In this document: piece by piece, positions 7,619-15,999 of the stretch
Numbering within the stretch: the stretch's first letter is position 1
Layout: the number at the start of each line of letters is the position of its first letter
Assembly: GCF_014695395.1 (NCBI RefSeq)
Contig: NZ_JACJOF010000023.1
Coordinates: 124,001-188,000, forward strand
From: Nodosilinea sp. FACHB-131
Lineage (GTDB): Bacteria; Cyanobacteriota; Cyanobacteriia; Phormidesmidales; Phormidesmidaceae
Reading direction: 5' to 3'
Length of the DNA: 64,000 nt
The notes under the pieces: generated by a model
What the model saw: only the letters and a program-made list of their open reading frames with translations
What the model was told of the DNA's origin: nothing
The model's database searches: none
Made by a program: the position numbers and the translations under genes

Positions 7619-7930
7619 ATGCACCTCGTCAAAAAAATCGAGATTATTGCCAATTCCTTTGAGTTACCCAAGATTTTAGACAGCCTCAAAAAGTCAGGTG
7701 TTCATGGTCACGCGGTGATTCGCAACGTAGAGGGCGAGGGGCTGCGGGGCGGGAGCGAAGACCTCGACATGACTATGGACGACAACGTCTACATCGTCGC
7801 GTTTTGCATGCCTGACGAAATCAAAACCGTGGCCGAGAACGTGCGGCCGCTGCTGAACAAATTTGGCGGCACCTGTTACATCTCCGATGTGATGGAAATC
7901 CGTTCTGTGAAATGTGTGGCGTCGCTGTAA
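7619..7930 (+). CDS. sbtB: SbtB-like PII-family regulator
   Basis: A 103-residue PII-fold protein. The pattern LVKKIEIIANSFELPKILDSLKKSGVHGHAVI followed by the glycine-rich loop VEGEGLRGGSED and a C-terminal beta strand fits SbtB-like trimers rather than canonical GlnB (no uridylylation-type T-loop tyrosine). The C-terminal CxxxxC redox loop of Synechocystis SbtB is absent; C92 and a single C-terminal Cys remain. Only 3 bp separate it from the transporter stop, so translation is probably coupled. By analogy with SbtB it would bind adenine nucleotides (cAMP, AMP, ADP or ATP) and gate the transporter at the membrane. Confidence 0.8.
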   Translation: MHLVKKIEIIANSFELPKILDSLKKSGVHGHAVIRNVEGEGLRGGSEDLDMTMDDNVYIVAFCMPDEIKTVAENVRPLLNKFGGTCYISDVMEIRSVKCVASL

Positions 7931-7941
7931 GGAATTGAGTT

Positions 7942-8649
7942 ATGGACCATAGCGATAGAGGTATTGATCGCCGCCGGGTGCTGACTTTTGGCGGTGGATT
8001 ACTTGGGTTAGCGGCGCTGGGGCCAGCGCTCTGGCCGACGAAATCAGCGGCGGCGGCGACTTTAGCACCGTCATCCCTCAGCCCTGAGGAGGCGCTGCAG
8101 CGATTGCTAGACGGCAACCAGCGGTTTACTGGGCACCACCTCGAACACCCCGACCAGTCGGAGGAGCGGGTGCTAGAGCTGACCCAGTCCCAGCATCCCT
8201 TCGCCACAGTGCTCAGCTGTGCCGACTCGCGGGTGGCGGCTGAGATCATCTTTGATCAGGGTTTGGGCGACATCTTTGATGTGCGGGTGGCGGGCAATAT
8301 TGCCACGCCTGAGGTGGTGGGCAGCATTGAATATGCCGTGGGACTGCTGGAAACTCCGCTGCTGCTGGTGCTGGGTCATGAGCGCTGTGGCGCAGTGACA
8401 GCAGCCGTGAAAAATGAACCGCTACCGGGAGAGATCGGCACCTTTGTCCAGGCAATTTTGCCGGCGGTGAATCAGGTGAAGGGGCAGCCTGGAGATGCGG
8501 TAGACAACGCCGTGACGGCCAATGTCCGCTACCAGGTCGAGCAGGTGTTGAGGTCATCGCTGGTGCGCGATCGCCAGCGGTCGGGCCAGCTTCAGGTGGT
8601 GGGTGCCCGCTACGACCTCGATACCGGCACCGTCACCCTAGTCACCTGA
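7942..8649 (+). CDS. Tat-exported beta-carbonic anhydrase
   Basis: A 235-residue beta-class carbonic anhydrase. Zinc ligands and dyad are visible: C93, D95, R97 in SCADSR and H146, C149 in GHERCG. The N-terminus carries a twin-arginine signal: DRRRVLTFGG, then a hydrophobic stretch ending near AAAAT, predicting folded export to the periplasm or thylakoid lumen (EcaB-like location). It lies 11 bp after the SbtB-like gene, the third gene of a carbon operon; it could interconvert CO2 and bicarbonate next to the transporter. It ends 5 bp from the convergent GMC oxidoreductase gene. Confidence 0.88.
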   Translation: MDHSDRGIDRRRVLTFGGGLLGLAALGPALWPTKSAAAATLAPSSLSPEEALQRLLDGNQRFTGHHLEHPDQSEERVLELTQSQHPFATVLSCADSRVAAEIIFDQGLGDIFDVRVAGNIATPEVVGSIEYAVGLLETPLLLVLGHERCGAVTAAVKNEPLPGEIGTFVQAILPAVNQVKGQPGDAVDNAVTANVRYQVEQVLRSSLVRDRQRSGQLQVVGARYDLDTGTVTLVT

Positions 8650-8654
8650 GGCGC

Positions 8655-10166
8655 TTACCGCAGCCGCTCCAGCAGATGCTCGCCCACCCGCAGGGCATTG
8701 GCAATCACCGTCAGCGCTACCCCCACGCTGGCGCTGGAGGGCATAAAGCTGCTGTCTACTACGTAGAGGTTATCGAGCGCGTGGGCGCGGCAGTTAATGT
8801 CGAGTACGGAGGTGGTGGGGTCAGTGCCCATACGGCAGGTGCCACACTGGTAAGCCATCACCGACTGGGGCACCTCGCCCCGCGGGTGCAGGCCCGATCG
8901 CGAGAACAGGCTGCTGTCTTTCTCAACCGCCTTGAGCACGTCGAGCCAGCGATATACGAGGCGATCGTGAGCCTCAGCATTGTTGGCGGTGAATGCCACC
9001 GAGAGCTTGCCGTCCTTCACCGTCACCCGGTTTTTGGGGTCGGGCAGCACCTCAGTCATGGCCCACCAGGCGATCGATCGCGTCGCCAGCTGCTTTAGCC
9101 CAAAGTTGGGCAGAAACTTAGTCACCAGGGAAAGCACCGGGGGCGACTCGGCAAAAATGGCGTCTTGCAGTACCCCGCCCATGTTTTGTATGTGGCCCAT
9201 GGGGTAGTCAACCTGGCTGTCGCCCCAGTAGTAGTCGTTGATGCCTACAGAGCGCGGAAATTTTCCAGAGTTGGACTGGGCCGTGACCTGCACAATCGAA
9301 CTCAGCTGGGTCTTCATCAGGTTGCGACCCACCTGATCAGAGCTGTTTGCCAACCCGTTAGGGTGCTTCTCGTTGGCCGATTGCAGCAGCAGCGCCGCCG
9401 AATTCACCGCCCCGCAGGCCAGCACAACAATGTCGGACATAAAGATATAGAGCTGTCCGTTGATCTCGGCCTGCACCGCTTTGACCGCTGTCCCCGCCGG
9501 GTTAGTGAGAACGCCGGTAACTTTAGCCGAGGTCTTGAGGGTAACGTTGCCAAAGTCTAAAGCCGGATTAACCCCAAACACCTCAGCATCCCCAGTTGGG
9601 TCATCCTCCCGCAGCGACAGCGATATCGGCAGCGGGTAGGGGTGGCAGCCCTGGTTAGCAATGCCCTCTACCACGGGCTGAATGGTGGGGTCGTGGGCGA
9701 TCGCCGGATAGGCATAATCGCCACTGCGACTTGGCTCAGTAGGATCTACTCCGCCCTGACCATGCACCTGGTACATCGCCTCCGCCTCAGTGTAGTAAGG
9801 CTCAAAGTCACTGTACTTCAGGCACCACTCAGGCGAAGGGCCGTCCTGGTGGTTCACCATTTCAAAATCTTTTTCGCGCATGCGCTGCAGGGCAGCCCCG
9901 TAGATCTTGGTGTTGCCACCGATCGCATACTTCATCTGCGGCGTAAAAGGTTCACCATCGCCGTCGTACCACTGTTCGGGGGCGTGGTAGCGCTGCTTTT
10001 GAAAAATATCCACATCGCTAATGTTTTGCTCTTCGAGGGGCATCGCGCCGCCCCGCTCCAGCAGCAAAATCCGCTTACCTGAGGGCGCAAGCTTGCGGGC
10101 CAAAGTACCGCCCCCCGCCCCGGTACCGACAATGATCACGTCATAGTGCTGGTCGTCGATAATCAT
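8655..10166 (-). CDS. GMC-family FAD oxidoreductase
   Basis: A 503-residue flavoprotein of the glucose-methanol-choline family. The N-terminal Rossmann motif is VIIVGTGAGGGTLA (GTGAGG at 14-19) with the acidic ribose ligand in LLLERGG; AIGGNTKIYGAAL is the second FAD contact; QCGTCRMGTDP and the C-terminal VVDSSFMPSSASVGVALTVIANA are the family end motifs. No signal peptide, so cytosolic. The substrate (an alcohol or sugar) is not predictable. GAGAAT lies upstream of the start. It is convergent with the carbonic anhydrase gene. Confidence 0.88.
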   Translation of the reverse strand: MIIDDQHYDVIIVGTGAGGGTLARKLAPSGKRILLLERGGAMPLEEQNISDVDIFQKQRYHAPEQWYDGDGEPFTPQMKYAIGGNTKIYGAALQRMREKDFEMVNHQDGPSPEWCLKYSDFEPYYTEAEAMYQVHGQGGVDPTEPSRSGDYAYPAIAHDPTIQPVVEGIANQGCHPYPLPISLSLREDDPTGDAEVFGVNPALDFGNVTLKTSAKVTGVLTNPAGTAVKAVQAEINGQLYIFMSDIVVLACGAVNSAALLLQSANEKHPNGLANSSDQVGRNLMKTQLSSIVQVTAQSNSGKFPRSVGINDYYWGDSQVDYPMGHIQNMGGVLQDAIFAESPPVLSLVTKFLPNFGLKQLATRSIAWWAMTEVLPDPKNRVTVKDGKLSVAFTANNAEAHDRLVYRWLDVLKAVEKDSSLFSRSGLHPRGEVPQSVMAYQCGTCRMGTDPTTSVLDINCRAHALDNLYVVDSSFMPSSASVGVALTVIANALRVGEHLLERLR

Positions 10167-10253
10167 AAAGAATTCTCACTAGGGGGCTAGAAAAATGAAC
10201 TGGCTTAAACCAGTTGGGGGTAGAGAAAGTTGAGAGGGTGCAGCACATCGCTG

Positions 10254-10589
10254 CTAAGCTACCGCAAACCCTGTGTAGGGTCTGACCGAAGGTTCTTGAA
10301 ACCCGAGAACGATATCTGTTTCAGGTATTCCTGCCGCCACTAGTTCATTGGCAATGCCGTCTTCAGTGCCATCGCGTTGTACCCAAACTTTGCCGTCGCG
10401 AACTTCAATATGAATCAGGCACCCGTGGTGGTGGCGTTGGCCGTTCCAGCCTTCAGAGAGAATAATGTATTGGTCGGTGTCCGCGTCAAAGGCGGCGAGA
10501 TTGCGGACATCGACATTAGCGTAGGCAAGACGGGTGTAGGGATTCAAAACCTTGCGAATAATCTGGCGATAGCTCTCTAAGGTATCCAT
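10254..10589 (-). CDS. xisI: XisI-family protein
   Basis: A 111-residue protein matching XisI, named as an fdxN-element excision controlling factor in Anabaena. Family landmarks include LESYRQIIRKVL, RHHHGCLIHIEVRDGKVWVQRDGTEDGIANELVAAGIP and the C-terminal FQEPSVRPYTGFA. It overlaps the 3' end of xisH by 13 bp, the usual arrangement. No fdxN element, nif gene or site-specific recombinase is present here, so the excision role is unlikely in this setting. XisH/XisI pairs occur in many copies in cyanobacteria and behave like a mobile two-gene module. Confidence 0.92.
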   Translation of the reverse strand: MDTLESYRQIIRKVLNPYTRLAYANVDVRNLAAFDADTDQYIILSEGWNGQRHHHGCLIHIEVRDGKVWVQRDGTEDGIANELVAAGIPETDIVLGFQEPSVRPYTGFAVA

Positions 10590-10993
10590 CGAGTGATTAC
10601 CTCCTGCTCAGGGTTAAACGACACGAGTTTGATAATATTTCGCTCTAAAAGCATTTTGCCAATCTCTGCTTCGAACAAATCGAGATACACTGCTTCTCGA
10701 ATCGCCAGGTAGAGAGTTCGGTCTGGTTCGGTGAGGCTCAAAGCATTTTCGTAAAGCACGAACTGACCTAAAGCATTTTCTAAATCACGGATTTCTGAAG
10801 GACCAACAAAGCTCTTAATTTCAACAGCGATTTTATCTGAGCCTTTCTCTGCTGCCAGCAGTTTTTCGGCACCTAGGTCAATAAACAGGTCCTTTTTACC
10901 TATGCGTAAACTTAGAGGATCCTGGGTAATTGTCCACCCATCCTTAATCAAGGCAGTTTTGACAGCATCATGGTAAATATCCTTTGCGGGCAT
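10577..10993 (-). CDS. xisH: XisH-family endonuclease-like protein
   Basis: A 138-residue XisH protein. It has a restriction-endonuclease-like fold signature: LFIDLGAEKLLAAEKGSDKIAVEIKSF provides the D...ExK (VEIKSF) core. The N-terminal MPAKDIYHDAVKTALIKDGW is diagnostic for the family. It precedes xisI in an overlapping pair. Known experimentally only as needed for fdxN element excision; a toxin-antitoxin-like or nuclease/regulator role has been suggested for the wider family but cannot be shown here. Confidence 0.92.
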   Translation of the reverse strand: MPAKDIYHDAVKTALIKDGWTITQDPLSLRIGKKDLFIDLGAEKLLAAEKGSDKIAVEIKSFVGPSEIRDLENALGQFVLYENALSLTEPDRTLYLAIREAVYLDLFEAEIGKMLLERNIIKLVSFNPEQEVITRWIP

Positions 10994-11101
10994 AGTGACT
11001 TTTGCTAATGCAAATCTTGCTGGCAGCGATCCTGGGGTTCTTTAGAGGAATGGTAAGCAAACTAAAGCGGTTCAAAAAACCTTGGGATTTGAGACAACAA
11101 C

Positions 11102-11707
11102 CTACTGCCAAACGTAGATCAAGATAAATAGGATGATCCAAATTACGTCGACGAAGTGCCAGAACAACGAGGTTGCCGCCACACCGAACTCGCCTCCAGC
11201 ATAATTGTTGGGCAAAAACGATCGCCCCAGCATAATCCCCTGCAAGAGCACGCCGGTCATCACGTGCAGGCCGTGGAAGCCGGTCAGCAGGTAGAATGTG
11301 CCGCCAAACACACCGTCAGTAAAGCCAAAGGGCAATCCCATCCACTCCACGGCCTGACCGTAGAGAAAGAAACTGCCCATAGCCATGGTCAACAGCCAAA
11401 AGGCGCGAAAGCCCCAGAGATTGTCTTTACGCAAAAACCGCTCGGCAAAGTAAATCACAAAACTGCTCGACACCAGCACGATGGTATTGATCAGCGGTTC
11501 GCGCACCTCTAGCCCCTCTACACCTGCCGGCAGCCAGTCGGTAAGATTGGTTTTGTAGACGGTGTAGCCGACAAAAAAGCTCAGAAAAATTACGCTTTCT
11601 GACAGCAGAAAGATGATGAAGCCAAACATGCGATGGTCTTCTTCTTCGTGCTCGGCGGCGTGGGCGCTGTGGGTATTGAGGGTGGGGTCGAGGTTAGCTG
11701 TGCTCAC
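11102..11707 (-). CDS. ctaE: Alternative respiratory oxidase subunit III
   Basis: A 201-residue cytochrome c oxidase subunit III homolog with five membrane segments, the short form usual in cyanobacteria. Landmarks: MFGFIIFLLSESVIFLSFF, YLLTGFHGLHVMTGVLL and SLFWHFVDVIWIILF. It overlaps the 3' end of the subunit I gene by 14 bp and is the last gene of the five-gene oxidase operon. Subunit III supports stability of the catalytic core and takes no direct part in electron transfer. Confidence 0.92.
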   Translation of the reverse strand: MSTANLDPTLNTHSAHAAEHEEEDHRMFGFIIFLLSESVIFLSFFVGYTVYKTNLTDWLPAGVEGLEVREPLINTIVLVSSSFVIYFAERFLRKDNLWGFRAFWLLTMAMGSFFLYGQAVEWMGLPFGFTDGVFGGTFYLLTGFHGLHVMTGVLLQGIMLGRSFLPNNYAGGEFGVAATSLFWHFVDVIWIILFILIYVWQ

Positions 11708-13379
11708 TGATCAACTCTCCAGCGGGATTGTTGGCAACTAAAGATTCATCGGAGCCGTAGCCGTAGGGGCCAGACACCACAATCGGAATTTCTTCAAAAT
11801 TTTCGACCGGCGGCGGCGAAGGAATCAGCCACTCCAGACCGATCGCATTCCAGGGGTTGGCCGGAGCTCGCTTGCCCAGCACCCAGGAACTCACGATATT
11901 GAGAATAAAGGGCAGGGTCGAGACTCCCAGCAAAAAGCCGCCCAGACTGGCGATCACGTTCCAGTAGGCAAACTCGGGGTCGTAGGAAGCCACTCGCCGG
12001 GGCATGCCCATCAGCCCTAGAGGGTGCATAGGGAAGAAGTTGAGGTTGACGCCAATAAAGGTGAGGACAAAGTGCAGCTTGCCCAGACCCTCGTAGTACA
12101 TGTGGCCCGTCATTTTGGGGAACCAGTGGTAGATGGCGGCATAGATGCCCATCACCGTAGCGCCGTAGATCACGTAGTGGAAGTGGCCCACCACAAAGTA
12201 GGTGTTGTTGACGTGAATATCGAAGGGCACAGCCCCCAGCATGACGCCGGTAATGCCCGCGAACAGAAAGCAGACTAGGCCGCCCAGGGCAAACAGCATG
12301 GGAGTATCGAGTCGCAGTTTGCCGCCCCACACCGTGGCTACCCAGGCAAACACCTTCACCCCGGTAGGCACCGAAATCAGCATGGTGGAGAACATAAACA
12401 GCATCCGCATCCAGCTGGGGGTGCCGCTGGCAAACATGTGGTGCACCCATACCATGGCACTGAGCACGGTGATGATCAGCGAAGACACTACAACAAACCG
12501 GTAGCCAAACAGGGGTTTACGGGCGTAAACCGGAAAAACCTCCGAAAACGTGCCGAAAATCGGCAGAATAATCACGTAAACCGCCGGGTGGGAGTAGAAC
12601 CAGAAGAAGTGCTGATACAGCACCGGGTCGCCGCCCTTGGCTGGGTCAAAAAAGCTGGTGCCCGCCGTCAGATCTAGCAGCAGCATCACGGCGCCCGCTG
12701 TCAGGGAGGGCAGACCAAATAGCTGGATCATCTGGGCGCTGAGCACCGTCCAGCAGAAGGCGGGCATTCTAAACCAGCCCATGCCGGGGGCCCGCATGCG
12801 AAAGATGGTGGTGACGAAGTTGACCGCCCCCATGATCGACGACACCCCCGAGAGGGCCACCGCCAGCAGCCACAGCACCTGGCCGTTGATCAGATTGCCG
12901 GTGGGGTTTTGCAGGCTGACCGGGGGGTAGGCCCACCAGCCCGACTGCGACGGCCCGCCGGGGATAAAGAAACTGACCATCAGCAGGGTGCCAAACACCG
13001 GCACCAGCCAGAAGGCGGCAGCGTTGAGCCGGGGAAAGGCCATATCCCTGGCCCCAATCATCAGCGGTACCAGGTAGTTGGACAGCCCGTTGAGCATGGG
13101 GAATGTCCACATGAACAGCATGATGGTGCCGTGCATGGTGAATAGGGCGTTGTAAACGGTGCGATCGACCAGGTCGGCCTCGGGAGTGATCAGTTCGCCC
13201 CGCATAACCATAGCTAGCAGCCCGCCGATCAGGAAGAACACAAAGGCGGTAACCATGTACTGGATGCCAATCACCTTGTGGTCGGTGCTGAAGCTGAAAA
13301 ACCGTCGCCAGTTGTTGGGGGCTCCAGGAAACGGCTGATCGCTCTTGGCGGCGATCGCATCGAGCGACGCATTACTCAT
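11694..13379 (-). CDS. ctaD: Alternative respiratory oxidase subunit I (heme-copper oxidase)
   Basis: A 561-residue catalytic subunit with about 12 membrane helices. Heme and CuB ligands are visible: HGTIMLF (low-spin heme), SHPAVY (CuB His cross-linked to Tyr), VHHMFASG (two CuB His) and GHFHYVIYG (high-spin and low-spin heme His). The helix VI sequence FWFYSHPAVY has the YS pair of A2-type oxidases in place of the D-channel Glu. ATG 13379 is chosen (MSNASLD) because AGGAAG lies 7 nt upstream; it overlaps subunit II by 8 bp. Combined with the CuA-less subunit II, this is best read as the alternative respiratory terminal oxidase, likely a quinol oxidase. Confidence 0.92.
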   Translation of the reverse strand: MSNASLDAIAAKSDQPFPGAPNNWRRFFSFSTDHKVIGIQYMVTAFVFFLIGGLLAMVMRGELITPEADLVDRTVYNALFTMHGTIMLFMWTFPMLNGLSNYLVPLMIGARDMAFPRLNAAAFWLVPVFGTLLMVSFFIPGGPSQSGWWAYPPVSLQNPTGNLINGQVLWLLAVALSGVSSIMGAVNFVTTIFRMRAPGMGWFRMPAFCWTVLSAQMIQLFGLPSLTAGAVMLLLDLTAGTSFFDPAKGGDPVLYQHFFWFYSHPAVYVIILPIFGTFSEVFPVYARKPLFGYRFVVVSSLIITVLSAMVWVHHMFASGTPSWMRMLFMFSTMLISVPTGVKVFAWVATVWGGKLRLDTPMLFALGGLVCFLFAGITGVMLGAVPFDIHVNNTYFVVGHFHYVIYGATVMGIYAAIYHWFPKMTGHMYYEGLGKLHFVLTFIGVNLNFFPMHPLGLMGMPRRVASYDPEFAYWNVIASLGGFLLGVSTLPFILNIVSSWVLGKRAPANPWNAIGLEWLIPSPPPVENFEEIPIVVSGPYGYGSDESLVANNPAGELISEHS

Positions 13380-14334
13380 AGCTATCTTCCTCAGAGCTGG
13401 CAAAGTTTACACGGGGAGGCGGAGCCGGTTCGACGGTTTTCCAGCCGGCGCTGATGGGGCGATCGCCCAACTTGGTGAATTCGCGAAAGGCGCGATTGTC
13501 AGCTTCGGTAAGGGGCTGCTGAGCGGCGGTGGCTAGCCACTGCTGGTAAGCCTCGGCTGACTCAACCACTACGGTGCTCTGGTTGGCGGCAAAGTAGGTA
13601 CCGCTGTAGTCAGAGTCGCGCAGCCGGTAGCGCCCCTCGCGAATGGGCATAAAGCCAAAGTCAATGGTGCTGCCAGGAATCACATCCTGCTTGACGCGAA
13701 AGGCGGGCACGTAGAAGCCGTGCAGCACGTCTTCGGAGATCAGCTTCAGCCTGGCCCGCTCGTTTACCGGCAGATGCAGTTCGGTGCTGATGATGTTTTG
13801 GTCGGGGTAGTGAAACTCCCAGGCCCACTGGCGCACGTGGACTTCGATTGGGGTCTGCTCAGGCACGGCGGGCAGGGTCGCGGCCTCGGCGGAGGGCATC
13901 AGGCTCAAACTAGGCACGTGGTTCATGTGCTCCATGGGGCCGAGAATCGCCATCTGGTCATAAATTTGGTAGCTATAGGTGGCAATCCAGATCACCAGCC
14001 CTAGGGGAATTGTCGTCCAGAGAATTTCGACTAGCAGGTTGCCTTCGACCGGGGGGCCATCGCTGATGTCGTACTTGTCTGCTCGCTGAAACAGCACCGA
14101 GTACAGCAGCGCGGCGGTGACCCCTAAAAAGATAAAGCTGCCAATGGTGGTCAAAAAGCCAAACAGATCGTCAACTAACAGCGCCTCAGCCGAGGCCTGA
14201 GGCGGCATCCAGAGGTAAGCCTGGCGACCCACCCAAACGCTGATTGCGGCATCGGCGATCGCTAGGGCGACCAGCTGCGCAACGGTGCGAAAGGAAAGAC
14301 TGCGGGGTTTTGTCGGTGTCGTCGGTGTCGTCAT
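13372..14334 (-). CDS. ctaC: Alternative respiratory oxidase subunit II lacking the CuA site
   Basis: A 320-residue subunit II with membrane segments near 59-82 and 100-122 and a periplasmic cupredoxin domain. WAWEF (170-174), VLHGFYVPAFRVKQDVIPG (203-221) and REGRYRL are conserved. The dinuclear CuA loop is lost: where cytochrome c oxidases have C-x-E-x-C-G-x-x-H, this protein reads D240-SDYSGTYF, so both Cys and the following His are replaced; only H205 remains. Loss of CuA is the known hallmark of cyanobacterial ARTO (CtaII), which is thought to oxidise plastoquinol rather than cytochrome c or plastocyanin. It lies 15 bp after the second DUF2231 gene. Confidence 0.93.
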   Translation of the reverse strand: MTTPTTPTKPRSLSFRTVAQLVALAIADAAISVWVGRQAYLWMPPQASAEALLVDDLFGFLTTIGSFIFLGVTAALLYSVLFQRADKYDISDGPPVEGNLLVEILWTTIPLGLVIWIATYSYQIYDQMAILGPMEHMNHVPSLSLMPSAEAATLPAVPEQTPIEVHVRQWAWEFHYPDQNIISTELHLPVNERARLKLISEDVLHGFYVPAFRVKQDVIPGSTIDFGFMPIREGRYRLRDSDYSGTYFAANQSTVVVESAEAYQQWLATAAQQPLTEADNRAFREFTKLGDRPISAGWKTVEPAPPPRVNFASSEEDSYE

Positions 14335-14349
14335 ATCGCTGTGGTTCCT

Positions 14350-14937
14350 CTAGATCTGGTTGGGGTCGCCCCCCGATCGCAGCAGTTGATCGGCCGTGAC
14401 ATGCACCCCAAAATCACCCCCCAGGTGAGCGCCCAGGGTGCCCTGAGCAAACATCAGCCCAAAGACAACTAGACCCAACAACAGGTAACTCCACTGCACC
14501 TGCCGGGCCCGGTCTTGCCGCCACACATAGCGCTGAAACCCTCGCCAGACGGTCATAGCTACAATCAGCGTCAGGATCAGCACGCCTCCCAAACCGTGCC
14601 AGACCATGGTGTCTTTAACTCCCAGCCCCCAGGCGCTGACCCCAGGCACCGACATGTCGGCTAGCAAAATTTCGTAAAAGCCAGCAGCGACGGTAAAGAA
14701 GGTGACGATCGCGGCGGCCACCATGTTGTACCAGCCCACATCAAACAAATTGGAGCGGGTGGCCGGAATCGCCAAAAACTTAAACACCCGCTTTTCTAAG
14801 GGAAACAGCGCCCCCACAATATCAAAGCCAATCGCCACAATAAACAGACCCAGCGTCAAATGCACCAGGTTGGGGTGAATGGGAATGGCGTACGGCAGGT
14901 CGTTAGGCCCCGTCTCAGCCACCAAAGACCAAACCAT
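14350..14937 (-). CDS. DUF2231 membrane protein (oxidase operon, second)
   Basis: A 195-residue four-helix membrane protein of the DUF2231 family. The diagnostic IHPNLVHLTLG near residue 20 places two His at a membrane face, and VWHGLGGVLIL holds a third, an arrangement that could bind heme b, although this is inference. ATG 14937 (MVWSLVAETG) is preferred; GGGAGGTG lies upstream and the TGATG junction with the previous gene implies translational coupling. It precedes the CuA-less subunit II by 15 bp. DUF2231 genes next to ARTO are recurrent in cyanobacteria, suggesting an accessory subunit or quinol-related partner. Confidence 0.82.
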   Translation of the reverse strand: MVWSLVAETGPNDLPYAIPIHPNLVHLTLGLFIVAIGFDIVGALFPLEKRVFKFLAIPATRSNLFDVGWYNMVAAAIVTFFTVAAGFYEILLADMSVPGVSAWGLGVKDTMVWHGLGGVLILTLIVAMTVWRGFQRYVWRQDRARQVQWSYLLLGLVVFGLMFAQGTLGAHLGGDFGVHVTADQLLRSGGDPNQI

Positions 14938-15434
14938 CACAGTACACCTCCCCGGGTGGCTTCTACTAAGGGCGCGCTGTGCAGCCCATAAACCCAAACC
15001 AGCTTGTCACCCAAATAAACTTGGAAGAGCACAATCCCAGTCAGCAGCACGTTTAAGCCCAGGTAGGGCATGGGCAGCTGGTCAGGGGTGCGAATGCGAA
15101 TGATGTAGCGCCAGCCGGTCAGAGCGGCGATAATGCCCGAAAGGGACCAGCCGATTAGGGTGTGTAAGTTCAGGTCATTAACGGCGGCGGCGTAGGGTTC
15201 TGCTAGACCGGCTTCGATCTGGCCAAAAATAATGGCGATGAAGATAGACACTGTGGCGAATACCATGTTCCACCAGCCCACTTCAAACAGGCGGGTGTTT
15301 TTGGTGAAATAGCCAATTAGATCGCAGAAGACGGCAAACAGCACCATCGCAATCACGAAGTGCACCACGATGGGGTGAATGGTGTCGGGGTAGGGAAGGT
15401 TGTGGTCGTTGAGAGGGGGCAGGTACTCAAACAC
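14937..15434 (-). CDS. DUF2231 membrane protein (oxidase operon, first)
   Basis: A 165-residue membrane protein with four predicted helices and the DUF2231 motif TIHPIVVHFVIAM near residue 20; a further His lies in NLHTLIGWSL. It starts with GTG preceded by AAGGAAAG. It is the first gene of the oxidase operon and overlaps the next gene by one base (TGATG). Function unknown; paired His and operon position suggest a redox or structural partner of the terminal oxidase. Confidence 0.82.
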   Translation of the reverse strand: MFEYLPPLNDHNLPYPDTIHPIVVHFVIAMVLFAVFCDLIGYFTKNTRLFEVGWWNMVFATVSIFIAIIFGQIEAGLAEPYAAAVNDLNLHTLIGWSLSGIIAALTGWRYIIRIRTPDQLPMPYLGLNVLLTGIVLFQVYLGDKLVWVYGLHSAPLVEATRGGVL

Positions 15435-15751
15435 GGGGCTTTCCTTGGGAGGTAGGGGGCCTGAGCGACGAGGGGAACAACACGGTTAGAGTTTAGCGTC
15501 TGGGCAACTTTTGTGCTGACCGCAGATTGAGCATAACAAGCTGCTCTCTACAGGGTAGGTATCAGAGCTATCAATAGCTAGGGGCATGTTAGATGTGGGC
15601 AGATTCTCTCACTGGTGAGGCAGGAATCAGCTGTGTTTTTATGAAATGTTAGTTTCTGTCGAGAGAATTTTGTTCTGCTTGTCGGTAGAGCAGGGGAGGG
15701 GGCGAAATATTACTTGGGGAGGAGGTGGGATGGGTCGAGCGCCCTTCTGTA

Positions 15752-15771
15752 GGGGCAAATGGCGTTTGCCC
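15752..15771. repeat. 20-nt hairpin repeat, copy 1
   Basis: GGGCAAA/TTTGCCC stem with a five-base loop. The identical 20 nt occurs at 26632-26651. It resembles the short GC-rich palindromes scattered in cyanobacterial intergenic DNA. Confidence 0.75.
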
Positions 15772-15819
15772 AGTGCAACGTCTGTAACGTTGAATTTGAG
15801 AATATGGCACCAGCGTCGC

Positions 15820-15961
15820 GGCGCACAACTGGGGTCAAAAGCCAGATCTACCGCTGGGGCCATTTCGCAGGCCCCAGACCCCCGTCGAGAATGGCGTTCC
15901 GCCGCCCTTCACCCCACGGAAAGGATTGGCCGATCATCGGTTTAAACCTCTGCTCTGCAAA
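15820..15961 (+). repeat. Dispersed 142-bp repeat, copy A
   Basis: Nearly identical over its length to copy C (22690-22830, reverse strand) and related to copy B (20433-20592). The unit begins GGCGCACAA, carries an 8-bp stem CTGGGGCC/GGCCCCAG, then CCGATCATCGG and GTTTAAAC, and ends in CTCTGCAA. It is followed after about 38 nt by a C-rich CCCCATCTC tract, as copy C is. No transposase and no obvious coding capacity. Confidence 0.85.
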
Positions 15962-15999
15962 TGGGCCTGTAGGTGGGGGAGACGGGCCTCTTATTGCAT

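Noticed and set aside
10254-10993. Excision element implied by XisH/XisI
   Set aside because: No XisF/XisA-type recombinase, direct repeats or interrupted gene found around the pair.
12024-13145. Several plus-strand frames antisense to the oxidase subunit I gene
   Set aside because: Antisense shadows rich in His and Arg with no domain features.
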